Assembly (NCBI GenBank): GCA_023935145.1
Contig: CM043705.1
Span: forward strand, 88,198,084-88,262,083
Direction: 5' to 3'
Source of the DNA: Bretschneidera sinensis
Lineage: Eukaryota > Streptophyta > Magnoliopsida > Brassicales > Akaniaceae
Length of the DNA: 64,000 nucleotides
The position numbers and the translations under genes were made by a program. This document shows positions 45,133-57,004 of this stretch, piece after piece. Positions within the stretch are counted from its first letter, which is position 1, and every line of letters begins with the position of its first letter. The notes under the pieces were generated by a model, which worked only from the letters and a program-made list of their open reading frames with translations, was not told the origin of the DNA and ran no database searches.

Positions 45133-47493
45133 TGTAACGACTCATCCAGGTTGGTCACCCCTGGACGGTGTCATCACATTTTGAAAATTCAAGCACGACA
45201 CATATATGCAACAATAAATATAATACTACCAGATTTTTTTTTTTTTTTTAACAGGAGAGGTAAACATGTCTGATATTCACTTAAACATAAAATACATAAA
45301 TGCATGAATATTTACAATAAAATTTTTACAAGTCTTTAACTCGATTGTCTGAGGATATTAACACGTACTTGGCTTACAGAAAAGATCTCGACTGATTCTC
45401 AACCCACCAGACTATTTATCTTGACTGCTACCTGAAATTATTGAACAGTGAGGAGTGAGCTTCACAAGCTCAGCGAATTAAATTTACTAAAAGTATTCCA
45501 AATTCCATCAATAATCTTTTAATATTAAAAATTATTTTTCGCATAACCTGATGACAACTTTCTACTATCAATATCTTCTTCTCAATCATTGGTTCACCTT
45601 AAGACTATCAATTATTTCCTAATTACCTCGTAATGAGGTTCATATCACAAAGTCCATCATTTAGATAAGTCTTATCACGGTCTTTTTATATGAAACTCAA
45701 CCTTCTATAATTAAATTCACAAAAAGTATCACATCTCGAAAATCTCATCATTATAGCTGTCTCTTTTTATGAGACCTAACCATCTATAATTTAATTTACA
45801 ATTAATATACCACAACTCAGCATCTCAAATAATGCAATGATAATTAAAACAGATGCAGATGCATGAATGATTATGATGGGAACGTCTTCCCACCTGTCGA
45901 CAGGTTATTATAATCTTAGACCGGCTGCCCTCCCGGTTCTTTTATTCTCATCAGACCGGCTGCCTTCCCGGTTAATTCCAGCATATACCGGCTGTCACGG
46001 TTTTCACTTTCATCCCAGCATATACCGGCTGTCACGGTTTTTATTTTTCATCCCAGCATATACCGGCTGTCACGGTTTTTATTTTTCATCCCAGCATATA
46101 CCGGCTGTTACGGTTATTTCATTAGACCGGCTGCCTTCCCGGTTCTTTCGGTTATATTATTTAATGCATATGTACATGACCAATGATATGAAACAGTAAT
46201 ATAAACAGTAATATAAAAACAATATAAAGATTCAAATTACTTAATTTGACTATCCTAATTATCCACAAATTTTATCTAACAAAGTTTCTTTAAAATTTCT
46301 TACATCCAATCATCCAGATTTTTATTCAAATTATAAAAATTCCACAAGATTCTTCTCTACCCAAATCACATCAAATAATTCATTAAAGTCTGTCCAGATC
46401 CACTAAATTTCGTCTCAACTTGTCCATCAAAATTTGTCGAAATCCACTATTATTCATCTTAAATCATCCATAAAAATTTAACAAGATCCACTAAAATTCA
46501 TCTCGTCATAATTCGTATTAAAACATCTATATATCTCATCAATAATTTATTTATTGCTTTTATCCTCAAATAAACTTATGATTTTCAAAAATATCATTTC
46601 TCACCAAAATATTTCTACCTGGTCAAATTTCCTATCATACCCATAAATCAATTTTTCATCTATCACCCTAGCATACTTTAATAATTAATTTTAATAATAT
46701 CACCAAATAATTGATTTTTATTTAGACTACTAAGAGTAAATCCAACTCACCACGTAGTACTTTAAAGCTACTCGTGGGCCACCTCTTTGCCTTTCCCGAT
46801 CTTCCTCGAATTTTCTCCTGATTGTTGACTACCAACACCTGACATAATATTGGAATTTAAATTTCTTATTATTTCTTCTTTTCTCCATAAACTACACAGT
46901 TTGAAAATTTTCTATTTTAACCTCCGAAACTTTCATAAATGATAAAATAACATTACCTTATTACCTTCTGCTATTTTGATAGCTTCCCGAAATATTTTCG
47001 AAAATACTCTCAAAAATTTTGTTCCTTCTACCTTTCTTTAAACTCTCAAAGTGTTTTAAGAACACAGATGAATTATTTGAAACTATAGAAAAATTCTTCG
47101 TGCAATTACACAACTTAAAGCTCATATTTATAGGGGAGCTCGGCTGAAAATCAGCAGCCCCCCTCTCTCCCTCAAATCCTCCATAGATAGCATTTTAATA
47201 CAAAAGAAAAAAAAACATCATGATTAGAAAACATAATCATTATATTGTTTTTCTTTTTCTTTTTCTTTTTTATTCTCCACTTCCACACTAAACAACAAAA
47301 ACCAAGATAAAATAATTCCACCCAAAAATTGCTTTCTTGGTGGCTGCCCCGAGTACTGTTCAAAGTTGACTTTTTTTTTTTTTTTTTCAACCTTGGTCTC
47401 CAGAAATCTTCATTCAGCCATTCAGGGATTTAACTCTTTGTCATACTGATAAAAATATACACTTACCCAACTTTTTAAAATACGGATATTACA
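45133..47493 (-). repeat. 3' LTR of gypsy element
   Basis: 2361 bp. It begins TGTAACGACTC on the plus strand and ends CGGATATTACA. It contains the same hairpin-repeat block and TATA signal as the other LTR and lacks a roughly 9-bp segment present there near 53086-53094. Confidence 0.95.
45919..46143 (-). repeat. Hairpin repeat block in 3' LTR
   Basis: Four units of about 36-38 bp carry ATACCGGCTGTCACGGT, flanked by three ACCGGCTGCCYTCCCGGT units. Each unit is itself an inverted repeat (ACCG..CGGT or ACCGG..CCGGT, loops of about 7-8 nt). Confidence 0.85.
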
Positions 47494-47507
47494 ATTCTAC
47501 CCACCTT
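47494..47507 (-). promoter_or_regulatory. Polypurine tract of gypsy element
   Basis: Read on the minus strand, AAGGTGGGTAGAAT directly precedes the 3' LTR (TGTAAT). It is the usual plus-strand DNA priming site and resembles the tracts of Tekay/Del elements, which follow a GGGGACGAAAT phrase, also present here. Confidence 0.8.
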
Positions 47508-47542
47508 AAAAAAATTTCGTCCCCGAAATTTCCTTGTTGAAA

Positions 47543-50500
47543 TCAAGTAAAGAGTTGGGGATAATCCTTCCTCATTATTGCTTTATGTTCCCACGTGATT
47601 TCTTCAACATCTTTATTGCGCCATAATCCTTGAATCAAAGGAATAACTTTATTGCGTAAGACTTGCTCTTTTCTGTCTAGGATTCTGACTGGGGCTAGCA
47701 TAATAGTCAAGTCCTTCTGAATTTCTATCGCTTGATTCGTGATATCATGGGACTCATCGTGCAAGTACTTCCTCAGTAGTGACACATGAAAAACATTATG
47801 TAATTGCCTTAATTCCATAGGCAAATTCAAACGATATGCTACGGGTCCAATTCTTTCGATCACCTCATAGGGCCCCATAAATCTCGGGCTCAACTTTCCC
47901 TTCTTCTTAAATCTCAACACTCCCTTCCACGGAGATATCTTCAAGAATACCCAATCACCAACTTAGAATTCAAGAGGTCGTCTTCTTTTGTCAGCATATC
48001 CTTTCTATCTGCTCTGAGCTGCTCTGAGATTTTCCCTAACCAGTTTGATTCTTTCAGTAGTCAAGTCTATCATTTCTGGGCCATATATCTTTCTCTCTCC
48101 AACTTCTTCCCAGCATACTGGAGTTCTACACCTCCTTCCATACAAAGCTTCGAAGGGTGCCATCCCAATACTAGTTTGATACTGATTATTGTATGCAAAC
48201 TCTATCAAAGGCAAGTAAGCATCCCAGCTTACTGAGAAGCTCAATACACTTGCCCTCAGCATATCTTCTAGTATTCTGATGATTCTCTCTGTCTGTCCAT
48301 CTGTTTGTGGGTGAAAAGCTGTACTAAACTGTAATTGCGTACCCATAGCTTCTTGAAAACCCCTCCAAAATCTAGAAGTAAATCTAGAATCTCTATCAGA
48401 CACAATAGTCAAGGACACTCCATGTAATTTCACTATCTCTTCCACATATAACTCAGCCAACTTTTCTGGACTCCAGGTAGTTTTAATAGGAAGAAAATGT
48501 GAAGATTTAGAAAGTCTATCCACTATAACCCACACAGCATCATACCCTCTCTGGGTACGGGGAAAACCAAAGACAAAATCCATACTTACATTTTCCCATG
48601 GCCACTCAGGTATCGGAAGAGGTTGTAATAAACCTGCTGGATGCCTATTCTCAGATTTTACTTGTTGACAAGTCAAACATTTAGCAATGTATTCTGCTAC
48701 ATCCCTCTTCATCCCTGACCACCAATAATTCTATTTTAGCCCCCTGTACATCTTATTATTTCCCGGGTGCATGGAATATATCGAATCATGAGCCTCCTTT
48801 AGTATTTCTTTTCTCATCTCTTTATCATTGGGAACACAAATTCTTTGTCCCGATACTACCATACCATCATCTCTGATTCTAAACTCGGTCGGCTTCCCGC
48901 TCAACACTTCCTGCCTAATTTTCTCTATTCCCTCATCTTTACTCTGTAGCTGTAATAAACGATCAATAATAGGAGATTGAACTACCATATTTGCCATCAA
49001 TGCTCCTTTATCATTGACACTTAATTGCATCCTCATTTATCTTAATTCTATCATCAAGCTAGTATCATGACTCCCAAAAGCAGCTAATCTCCCTGTAGCT
49101 TTTCTACTCAATACATCTGCTACTACATTAGCCTTTCCTGGATGATAATGAATTGTACAATCATAATCACAAATTAATTTCATCCACCTCCTCTGCCTTA
49201 AATTCAACTCCTTCTGGGTTGGTAAATGCGTCAAACTTTTATGATCAGTAAAAATTTCACACTTGGCTCCATATAAATGGTGTCTCCAAATCTTTAAAGC
49301 AAAGACTATGGCAGCCAATTCTAAATCATGGGTCGGGTAATTTCTCTCATGATTCTTCAGTTGCCTAGATGCATAAGCTATAACTTTCCCATGTTGCATC
49401 AACACACATCCCAACCCCTGATGCGACGCATCACTATAAACCACAAATCTTTCATCACCAGATGGAAGCACTAATACTGGGACAGTAGTTAGTTTTTCTT
49501 TCAACAGTTGAAAACTTCTCTCACACTCCTCTGATCACTTAAACTTTTCATCTTTCCTGGTCAATGTAGTCAAAGGTCTAGCAATCATAGAAATTTTTTG
49601 AATAAATCTCCTATAATAACCAGCCAATCCCAAAAAGCTTCTAATTTCAGTTACATTCGTGGGTCTCTCCCAAGTCAACACTGCTTCTACTTTTTGTGGG
49701 TCAACTGCTATTCCATCTCCTGACACAATATGCCCCAAGAAGGATATTTCATTCAACCAAAACTCACATTTAGGAAATTTCGCATATAATTTCTCCTTCC
49801 TCAGAATCTCTAACACTATCTCCAAATGTCGCATATGCTCCTCTTCATTCTTAGAATATACTAAAATATCATCAATAAACACAATTACAAATCTGTCCAA
49901 GAATGGTTTAAACACCCGGTTCATAAGATCCATAAATGCTGCAGGAGCATTAGTCAACCCAAAAGGCATCACTAAGAACTCATAATGACCATAACGTGTC
50001 CTAAAAGCAGTTTTAGGTACGTCCCCCTCTTTTATCCTCAATTGATGATATCCCGACCTCAAGTCTATCTTAGAGAACACTCTAGCTCCTTGTAATTGCT
50101 CGAATAGGTCATCTATCCTGGGTAAAGGATATCTATTTTTGATTGTGATCTTATTTAATTGTCTATAATCAACACACAACCTCAATGTCCCATCATTCTT
50201 CTTGACAAATAACACAGGGGCTCCCCAGGGTGATGTACTAGGTTGGATAAACTGTTTATCTTGCAACTCCTGAAGCTGAACTTTCAACTCTCTCAATTCA
50301 GCTGGTGCCATTCTATAGGGTGCTATGGATATAGGTGCTGATCCTGGAATCACTTCAATAGAAAATTCGATCTCCCTATTGGAAGGCAATCCAGACAACT
50401 CCTCAGGGAATACATCAGAAAAATCTTTTACCACAGAGATTTCTTCTAACTGTCTACCCTCTTTGCTAGAATCCACCACATATGCTAAATACCCCTCACA

Positions 50501-52396
50501 ACCCTTCCTCAACCATTTACTAGCAGTTAAGGCAGAAATTAGACAATTAACAAGTATTTTACGTTCTCCCTAAAAATTAAACTCCTCATGCCCGGGTATC
50601 CTGAACACCACATTTTTCTTAAAACAATCTACCCATGCATGACATGCAGATAGCCAATTCATCCCTAGAATCACATCAAAATCTGTCATATCTAAAGGCA
50701 ATAAATCAACCTCAAATTCTCGGTCAGCAATATTAATCACACAACTTTGATAAATTGTTCTGATAATAACCCTATCTCCAGTAGGAACCTCAACAATAAT
50801 GGCATGCATCAAAGGACTAGCACTGACATCAATAGACTTCATATAACTACTAGACGCAAAAGAATGGGTTGCACCAGGATCAATCAATAATCTAGCAGCC
50901 CTACCAAGGATAGATATCATACCCATAACAATATCAGGAGTGGCTTGTGCATCCTGCTGGGTCAATGCATAGACTCTGCCATCTCTGGAATAAATCTGAC
51001 TGCCACGTCCTCGCTCTGCTACAAACCCTCGACCTCTGCCCCGAACACTTCCTGATCCGCTGCTTCTCTCCATCGGTCTTCTCCCGACACTTCCAATGCT
51101 TGCTTCAACTGACTTCCCCGCTGGACAATCTGCAGCAACATGTCCTCCCTCACCACATACAAAGCATATCTGTGTAGGGCAGTTCCGAGATAAATGCTCC
51201 ATCTGATTACATTTAAAGCAAACCATTGACTCTCGATCATAAATCAAATTTCCACTTCCCCTTGGCGGCATATTCATTCCTCTACCATAACTCCTAATCC
51301 CCATAGCCTGTCTCCCAAATCGAGGGGTCCCACTGGTATTACTCTGAGCTACTGAAGTAACAGATCTTGCTTGCCTCTGAGTCTGCCCTACCGTTCCTTG
51401 TGACAAAGAACGCCCCTTCTGGGGTGGTCTCCCACCCTGTACAGCCATACTGCTACCACCTCTAGATCCCTCAAATCTAGTTCTCTTTAACCAATCCCTC
51501 CTACCTTTAAACTCTATTAAATCTCTCTCAATCTGCAATGCTTTATCTACCAGTACAGCATAATTTCCTATGCCCATGTAAGAGAGTTTAAAACGAATTT
51601 CATAGTGTAATCCGTCTAAAAATCTCTTGCATTTTCTTTCCTCCGTATTCACGAACTCGGGTACAAATCTTGACAGGGCTACAAATTTACTATCATATTC
51701 AACCACCGACAAATTTCCCTGTTTTAGGTGGATAAATTCTCTTTCTTGTTGTGCCCGAAAAGAATCTGGAAAATACTTCGCAAAGAATTCATCCTTAAAT
51801 TTATTCCAAGTCAAAGGTTGATCTATTCGTGTACTCATTCTGGGCAAAATATCCTTCCACCATTGAGAAGCCTCACCCTCCAGCATAAATGAAGCAAAGG
51901 CAACCTTCTGTTTATCAGACACTGGTAAGACCTCAAAATATTTTTCCACATGCTCAATCCACTGTTCAGCTTCCACCGGATTTACAGATCCTTTAAATGA
52001 CTGAGGTTTAAACTTAAGAAACCTCACAAAACAATCCCCTTGCATTTCATTTACAAATGCCCCTCCATCAGGAACCTCTTGCCTCACTACCTCTGGTTCT
52101 CTTCCATTCATTTCCTCTAATATTCTTTGCAATTTAGCAGCCCGTTCTTCAGCTGCATTTATTCTCTCTAAAGCACGGTTAAGAGCATCTTGCAATTCAT
52201 CATTTCTACTTTTAGATACTTCCCCAGCTCTACTCGTACCAGCTGCACTATCACCATGTTCCCTTGCGGGAACCACCGACTCGACTTCTTCCTCTACTTC
52301 AGTCCTCCTAAAAATTAGGGGTCTACCACGTCCCCTCTGATTTTGAACTCCACCTCTAGTTCTCGCACGACCACGTGTCATCCTCAGACTCTGCAT
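47543..52396 (-). pseudogene. Gypsy gag-pol polyprotein with six in-frame stops
   Basis: One reading frame of 1618 codons runs from ATG 52396 to the natural stop at 47543 without any frameshift. The gag part (codons about 125-290, with WNKFKDEFFAKYF) is followed by two CCHC zinc knuckles (codons 393 and 411), the protease motif DPGATHS (506-512), RT with FIDDILVYS, RNase H with DASHQGLG, integrase with its H-H-C-C finger and D,D35E core (HPQTDGQTE), and a chromodomain-like tail (PVRILDRKE). Stops interrupt at 50570 (TAG, after protease), 49535 (TGA, RT/RNase H), 49037 (TAA), 48731 (TAG), 48005 (TAG) and 47963 (TAA). Intact pieces are 50570-52396, 49535-50512, 49037-49504, 48731-49036, 48005-48712 and 47543-47944. 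Only gag-protease could be made normally. Confidence 0.95.
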
Positions 52397-52468
52397 TTAA
52401 GAATATTATTTATTTAGATCTTCCACTTTTTAGGTTCTCATGTAGTCTACAGAATCTTAAAACCTAAT

Positions 52469-52480
52469 GCTCTGATACCA
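52469..52480 (-). promoter_or_regulatory. Primer-binding site of gypsy element
   Basis: TGGTATCAGAGC on the minus strand, four bases after the 5' LTR, is complementary to the 3' end of initiator-Met tRNA, the standard primer of this class. Confidence 0.93.
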
Positions 52481-53278
52481 AAATTGTAACGACCCATCCC
52501 AGGTTGGCCACCCCTGGACGGTGTCATCACATTTTGAAAATCCAAGCACGACACATATATGCAACAATAAATATAATACTACCAGATTTTTTTTTTTTTT
52601 AACAGGAGAGGTAAACATGTCTGATATTCACTTAAACATAAAATACATAAATGCATGAATATTTACAATAAAATTTTTACAAGTCTTTAACTCGATTGTC
52701 TGAGGATATTAACACGTACTTGGCTTACAGAAAAGATCTCGACTGATTCTCAACCCACCAGACTATTTATCTTGACTGCTACCTGAAATTATTGAACAGT
52801 GAGGAGTGAGCTTCACAAGCTCAGCGAATTAAATTTACTAAAAGTATTCCAAATTCCATCAATAATCCTTTAATATTAAAAATTATTTTTCGCATAACCT
52901 GATGACAACTTTCTACTATCAATCTCTTCTTCTCAATCATTGGTTCACCTTAAGACTATCAATTATTTCCTAATTACCTCGTAATGAGGTTCATATCAAA
53001 AAGTCCATCATTTAGATAAGTCTTATCACGGTCTTTTTATATGAAACTCAACCTTCTATAATTAAATTCACAAAAAGTATCACATCTCAACATCTCGAAA
53101 ATCTCATCATTATAGCTGTCTCTTTTTATGAGACCTAACCATCTATAATTTAATTTACAATTAATATACCACAACTCAGCATCTCAAATAATGCAATGAT
53201 AATTAAAACAGATGCAGATGCATGAATGATTATGATGGGAACGTCTTCCCACCTGTCGACAGGTTATTATAATCTTAG

Positions 53279-53502
53279 ACCGGCTGCCCTCCCGGTTCTT
53301 TTATTCTCATCAGACCGGCTGCCTTCCCGGTTAATTCCAGCATATACCGGCTGTCACAGTTTTCACTTTCATCCCAGCATATACCGGCTGTCACGGTTTT
53401 TATTTTTCATCCCAGCATATACCGGCTGTCACGGTTTTTATTTTTCATCCCAGCATATACCGGTTGTCACGGTTATTTCATTAGACCGGCTGCCTTCCCG
53501 GT
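53279..53502 (-). repeat. Hairpin repeat block in 5' LTR
   Basis: Same seven-unit block as at 45919-46143. It lies about 980 bases downstream of the TATA box in the sense direction, so it falls in the transcribed leader. Confidence 0.85.
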
Positions 53503-54483
53503 TCTTTCGGTTATATTATTTAATGCATATGTACATGACCAATGATATGAAACAGTAATATAAACAGTAATATAAAAACAATATAAAGATTCAAACTACT
53601 TAATTTGACTATCCTAATTATCCACAAATTTTATCTAACAAAGTTTCTTTAAAATTTCTTACATCCAATCATCCAGATTTTTATTCAAATTATAAAAATT
53701 CCACAAGATTCTTCTCTACCCAAATCACATCAAATAATTCATTAAAGTCTGTCCAGATCCACTAAATTTCATCTCAACTTGTCCATCAGAATTTGTCGAA
53801 ATCCACTAAAATTCATCTTAAATCATTCATAAAAATTTAACAAGATCCACTAAAATTCATCTCGTCATAATTCGTATTAAAACATCTATATATCTCATCA
53901 ATAATTTATTTATTGCTTTTATCCTCAAATAAACTTATGATTTTCAAAAATATCATTTCTCACCAAAATATTTCTACCTGGTCAAATTTCCTATCATACC
54001 CATAAATCAATTTTTCATCTATCACCCTAGCATACTTTAATAATTAATTTTAATAATATCACCAAACAATTGATTTTTATTTAGACTACTAAGAGTAAAT
54101 CCAACTCACCACGTAGTACTTTAAAGCTACTCGTGGGCCACCTCTTTGCTTTTCCCGATCTTCCTCGAATTTTCTCCTGATTGTTGACTACCAACACCTG
54201 ACATAATATTGGAATTTAAATTTCTTATTATTTCTTCTTTTCTCCATAAACTACACAGTTTGAAAATTTTCTATTTTAACCTCCGAAACTTTCATAAATG
54301 ATAAAATAACATTACCTTATTACCTTCTGCTATTTTGATAGCTTCCCGAAATATTTTCGAAAATACTCTCAAAAATTTTGTTCCTTCTACCTTTCTTTAA
54401 ATTCTCAAAGTGTTTTAAGAACACAGATGAATTATTTGAAACTATAGAAAAATTCTTCGTGCAATTACACAACTTAAAGCTCA

Positions 54484-54491
54484 TATTTATA
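54484..54491 (-). promoter_or_regulatory. TATA box in gypsy 5' LTR
   Basis: CTATAAATATGAG on the minus strand marks the likely promoter at the U3/R border; the matching site in the 3' LTR is near 47127-47134. The predicted RNA start is about 25-30 bases further, near 54455. Confidence 0.7.
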
Positions 54492-54858
54492 GGGGAGCTC
54501 GGCTGAAAATCAGCAGCCCCCCTCTCTTCCTCAAATCCTCCATAGATAGCATTTTAATACAAAAGAAAAAAAAACATCATGATTAGAAAACATAATCATT
54601 ATATTGTTTTTCTTTTTCTTTTTTTTTTATTTTTTATTCTCCACTTCCACACTAAACAACAAAAACCAAGATAAAATAATTCCACCCAAAAATTGCTTTC
54701 TTGGTGGCTGCCTCGAGTACTGTTCAAAGTTGACTTTTTTTTTTTTTTTTTTCAACCTTGGTCTCTAGAAATCTTCATTCAGCCATTCAGGGATTTAACT
54801 CTTTGTCATATTGATAAAAATATACACTTACCCAACTTTTTAAAATACGGATATTACA

Positions 54859-54863
54859 TAGAC
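54859..54863. other. Target site duplication (right) TAGAC
   Basis: TAGAC directly after the CA end of the gypsy 5' LTR, matching 45128-45132. Confidence 0.95.
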
Positions 54864-54890
54864 TAAGTTTAAATTTTATTTTTTAGTTTT

Positions 54891-55385
54891 TTAGCTTAAT
54901 TTTGGCTCAAAAACTCTTTTTGAAAATATTTTGATCAATTGAAAACTCATTTTTGTCAAAAATTGACTTAAAGTCTAAGTTTTCTAAAATGGACCGACAG
55001 TCGACTGTCAATTCTCTGCTTTGACCATTTTAATAACTAAAATGGACAGTCAGCGATTGGTAATGGACAATCAACTATGAAAGAGATAAAAATTTTCACA
55101 GTCCTCGACTATCCAATTATCTGTAAACCTGACTTTTTTAGCTTAATCTTGGCTCAAAAACTCTTTTTGAAAATATTTTAGTCAATCGAAAACAAAAATT
55201 AACTTAAAGTCTAAGTTTTCTAAAATGAACCGACAATCGACTGTCAAGTCTCTGCTTTGACCATTTTAAGAACTAAAATGGACAGTCGGCGATAGGTAAT
55301 GGACAGTCAACTGTGAAAGAGACAAAAGTTTTCACAGTCAATTGCCCATTTAGATAGTCGACTGTCAAATTATCTGTAAACTGAC
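54891..55385. repeat. Tandem duplication, 247-bp unit x2, inside solo LTR
   Basis: Units start TTAGCTTAATYTTGGCTCAA at 54891 and 55138 and continue through GACAGTCGACTGTC-type text to TCTGTAAAC. The second has small deletions. A third partial echo of the GGACAGYCGAYTGT text follows to about 55460. Confidence 0.85.
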
Positions 55386-56173
55386 CTTTTTCAAAATGGA
55401 CAGCCGATTGTAGATCAAAGATAGTCGATTATGAAAGAAACAGAGTTTCATAGTCGACTATCCAAATCGTTTTAAGCCTATAATTTCAAATTCAAGAGAA
55501 GACAATCGACTATCTATTTTTCATAATCACTGTCGAGAAAAACGGTTAGTTTTCAAAATCTAAACGCGAGATTTGAGCAATTAATATTCCAAAACTACCA
55601 AATCTGTGTCTAACGACCATATAAGGCCAAAGATACATCAATGAGCGTTTAAACAACAAGAAAACACATTCAATTTGAAAACAAGCTCATTGATAATCTT
55701 GAAAGATTTGAAAAATTCATTTAAACCATTCATCAAGCTTTGTTCTTAAAAGAGAGATCATCTTCATCTTGTAAAACATTTATTATTATTTCTTTTCTTT
55801 TCTTTAACATTTAGTATCAATCATTGTAAAGAAAAAGAGTTGGTATAACTCTTAAAATGTTTAGGATTAAACACTTCCTTGTGAAGAGAGTGCTTGTAAA
55901 GTTTGTGCAACACTCGTAAAGTTGCTCGACTATAATTAGTGGATTACTTCAAGGAGGTTCCTTGAAGAGAGTGAACATCGGGTCGAAGAAATTTCGATAT
56001 TGCTGAATCACTATAAACAGAGTTTGCATATTCTCTTTCTTTACTCGTTTAATTTCAAGAATTTTATTTTTTGTGTGCCTTGCTTGATTAAATTATTAAA
56101 AACTTATGTATTAACTGCAAAAAAAATTTAAAACCCAATTCAATCCCCTCTTAGGTTGGTACCGCGGTCTACA

Positions 56174-56288
56174 CTCTCAGATAGTTCAAAAGCTACCTTG
56201 GCGTTCATTGTTGGGACAAGAAGCGTAAGGGCCCCTTTGTGAAGGTCCATCATGGGGTTCACCAGCTTTGCAGGCCCACCCACAGCCT
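56174..56288 (-). pseudogene. Captured exon fragment of unknown gene
   Basis: On the minus strand TTTTAG acts as a splice acceptor before 115 bases of open, GC-richer frame reading GGPAKLVNPMMDLHKGA and on to VAFELSE. Codon-like composition and the acceptor contrast with the AT-rich surroundings. The frame is cut off by the solo LTR at 56173. It lies inside the long inverted arms, so it looks like a host gene piece carried by the DNA element. I do not recognise the parent protein. Confidence 0.45.
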
Positions 56289-57004
56289 CTAAAATTCCTA
56301 TTTTGTTCATTGTTTAGCGATTTTATCTTAAAATATGACCTATTTTATTATCCAGCAATCTAATTGTATAGTACTACAAAGGGCTGAGCAAGAAACAAAC
56401 CAAAGAAACGTACTCATCAAATCACTTGAAAGAAAGACTACCACCCTGAAGAAAACAAAGGGATCAAAATCCACATCACATGTATGATCTTAAAAGCTGA
56501 AAAGTAATGTCCTCTTCACAAACATCTTTTGTCAGCATCAAATACTAAACCACAAAATTTAATAGTTATTTTTTTTTAGAAAAGAAACAAAACTAAAGAA
56601 TTAATAATGTTCTGTTTCACGGTTTTATTCACAAGAAGAAGTTGCTCACCACATGAATCCAAAATGCCCCGTGTTACCAATTATACTTTGATATTTGTAT
56701 TAAGATTCCACCATTTGCGTTAATTATTGGTTAAAATGCAAGAATAATATTGTGTTTTGTTGCTTCAATTATGTCAATATGGTCACTTATCGGACCATTT
56801 TCCTCAAGGGGAAGTTATTTGTCTACCATATTATTGATTGTAAAGAGAGCTGTATTAACTGGTTCAACATAAACATTCTTACCGTGTTTTATGTATGAAT
56901 TTAATGCTTCAGGATGCAAACATTCTATTGAGAAACAACCCATTATATATTGCATTTACAAACAGTACAAGTATATCCAAAACCCAAAAACATAGAAATT
57001 ACCT
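56289..57004. other. Inner sequence of the inverted-repeat element
   Basis: About 700 bp of AT-rich sequence between the exon-like fragment and the right arm. It may be the intron or flank of the captured gene piece. I see no further exon or motif. Confidence 0.5.

Larger units (their letters stand above)
45133..54858 (-). mobile_element. Full-length Ty3/gypsy chromovirus-type LTR retrotransposon (Tekay/Del-like)
   Basis: The 9726-bp element lies on the minus strand with LTRs 52485-54858 (5') and 45133-47493 (3'). Both LTRs run TGTAACGAC..ATATTACA, and a perfect 5-bp target duplication TAGAC (45128-45132 and 54859-54863) flanks the element. A Met-initiator primer site and a polypurine tract are present. 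Domain order gag, protease, RT, RNase H, integrase, chromodomain-like tail identifies gypsy; the zinc knuckle pair, DPGATHS protease motif and tail favour the Tekay/Del chromovirus lineage. By eye I count about 20 substitutions between the LTRs plus a small indel, so insertion is recent. It landed two bases inside the copia-like solo LTR. The coding frame carries six internal stops, so this copy cannot make a full polyprotein. Confidence 0.96.
52485..54858 (-). repeat. 5' LTR of gypsy element
   Basis: 2374 bp. It begins TGTAACGACCC on the plus strand and ends CGGATATTACA. In the sense (minus) direction it carries the promoter and leader. Differences from the other LTR are mostly C/T and G/A changes. 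Confidence 0.95.
54859..56173 (-). mobile_element. Copia/SIRE-like solo LTR, interrupted by the gypsy element
   Basis: Joining TGTAGAC (45126-45132) to 54864-56173 gives a unit of about 1.3 kb with matching ends TGTAGAC..GTCTACA. In the minus direction it starts TGTAGACCGCGGTACC and then CCTAAGAGGGGATTGAATT, a phrase I recognise from SIRE/Maximus-type copia LTRs. The repeated GTCGACTGTC words also fit that lineage. No internal copia region adjoins, so it is a solo LTR. The five bases on either side (AAGGT and CTCTC) do not match, so target-site evidence is lacking; recombination between two copies would explain this. Confidence 0.6.

Noticed and set aside
44428..45273. Several overlapping open frames (Ser/His/Leu-rich) in the left inverted arm, with counterparts at 56999-57495
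   Set aside because: They come from tandem GTCACCGTTCTC units and are open in more than one frame. The two arms do not keep the same frame.
45867..46199. Open frame of 110 codons present in both gypsy LTRs (also 53226-53558)
   Set aside because: It crosses the hairpin repeat array on the non-coding strand of the element. Its presence in both LTRs follows from LTR identity, and no motif supports a protein.
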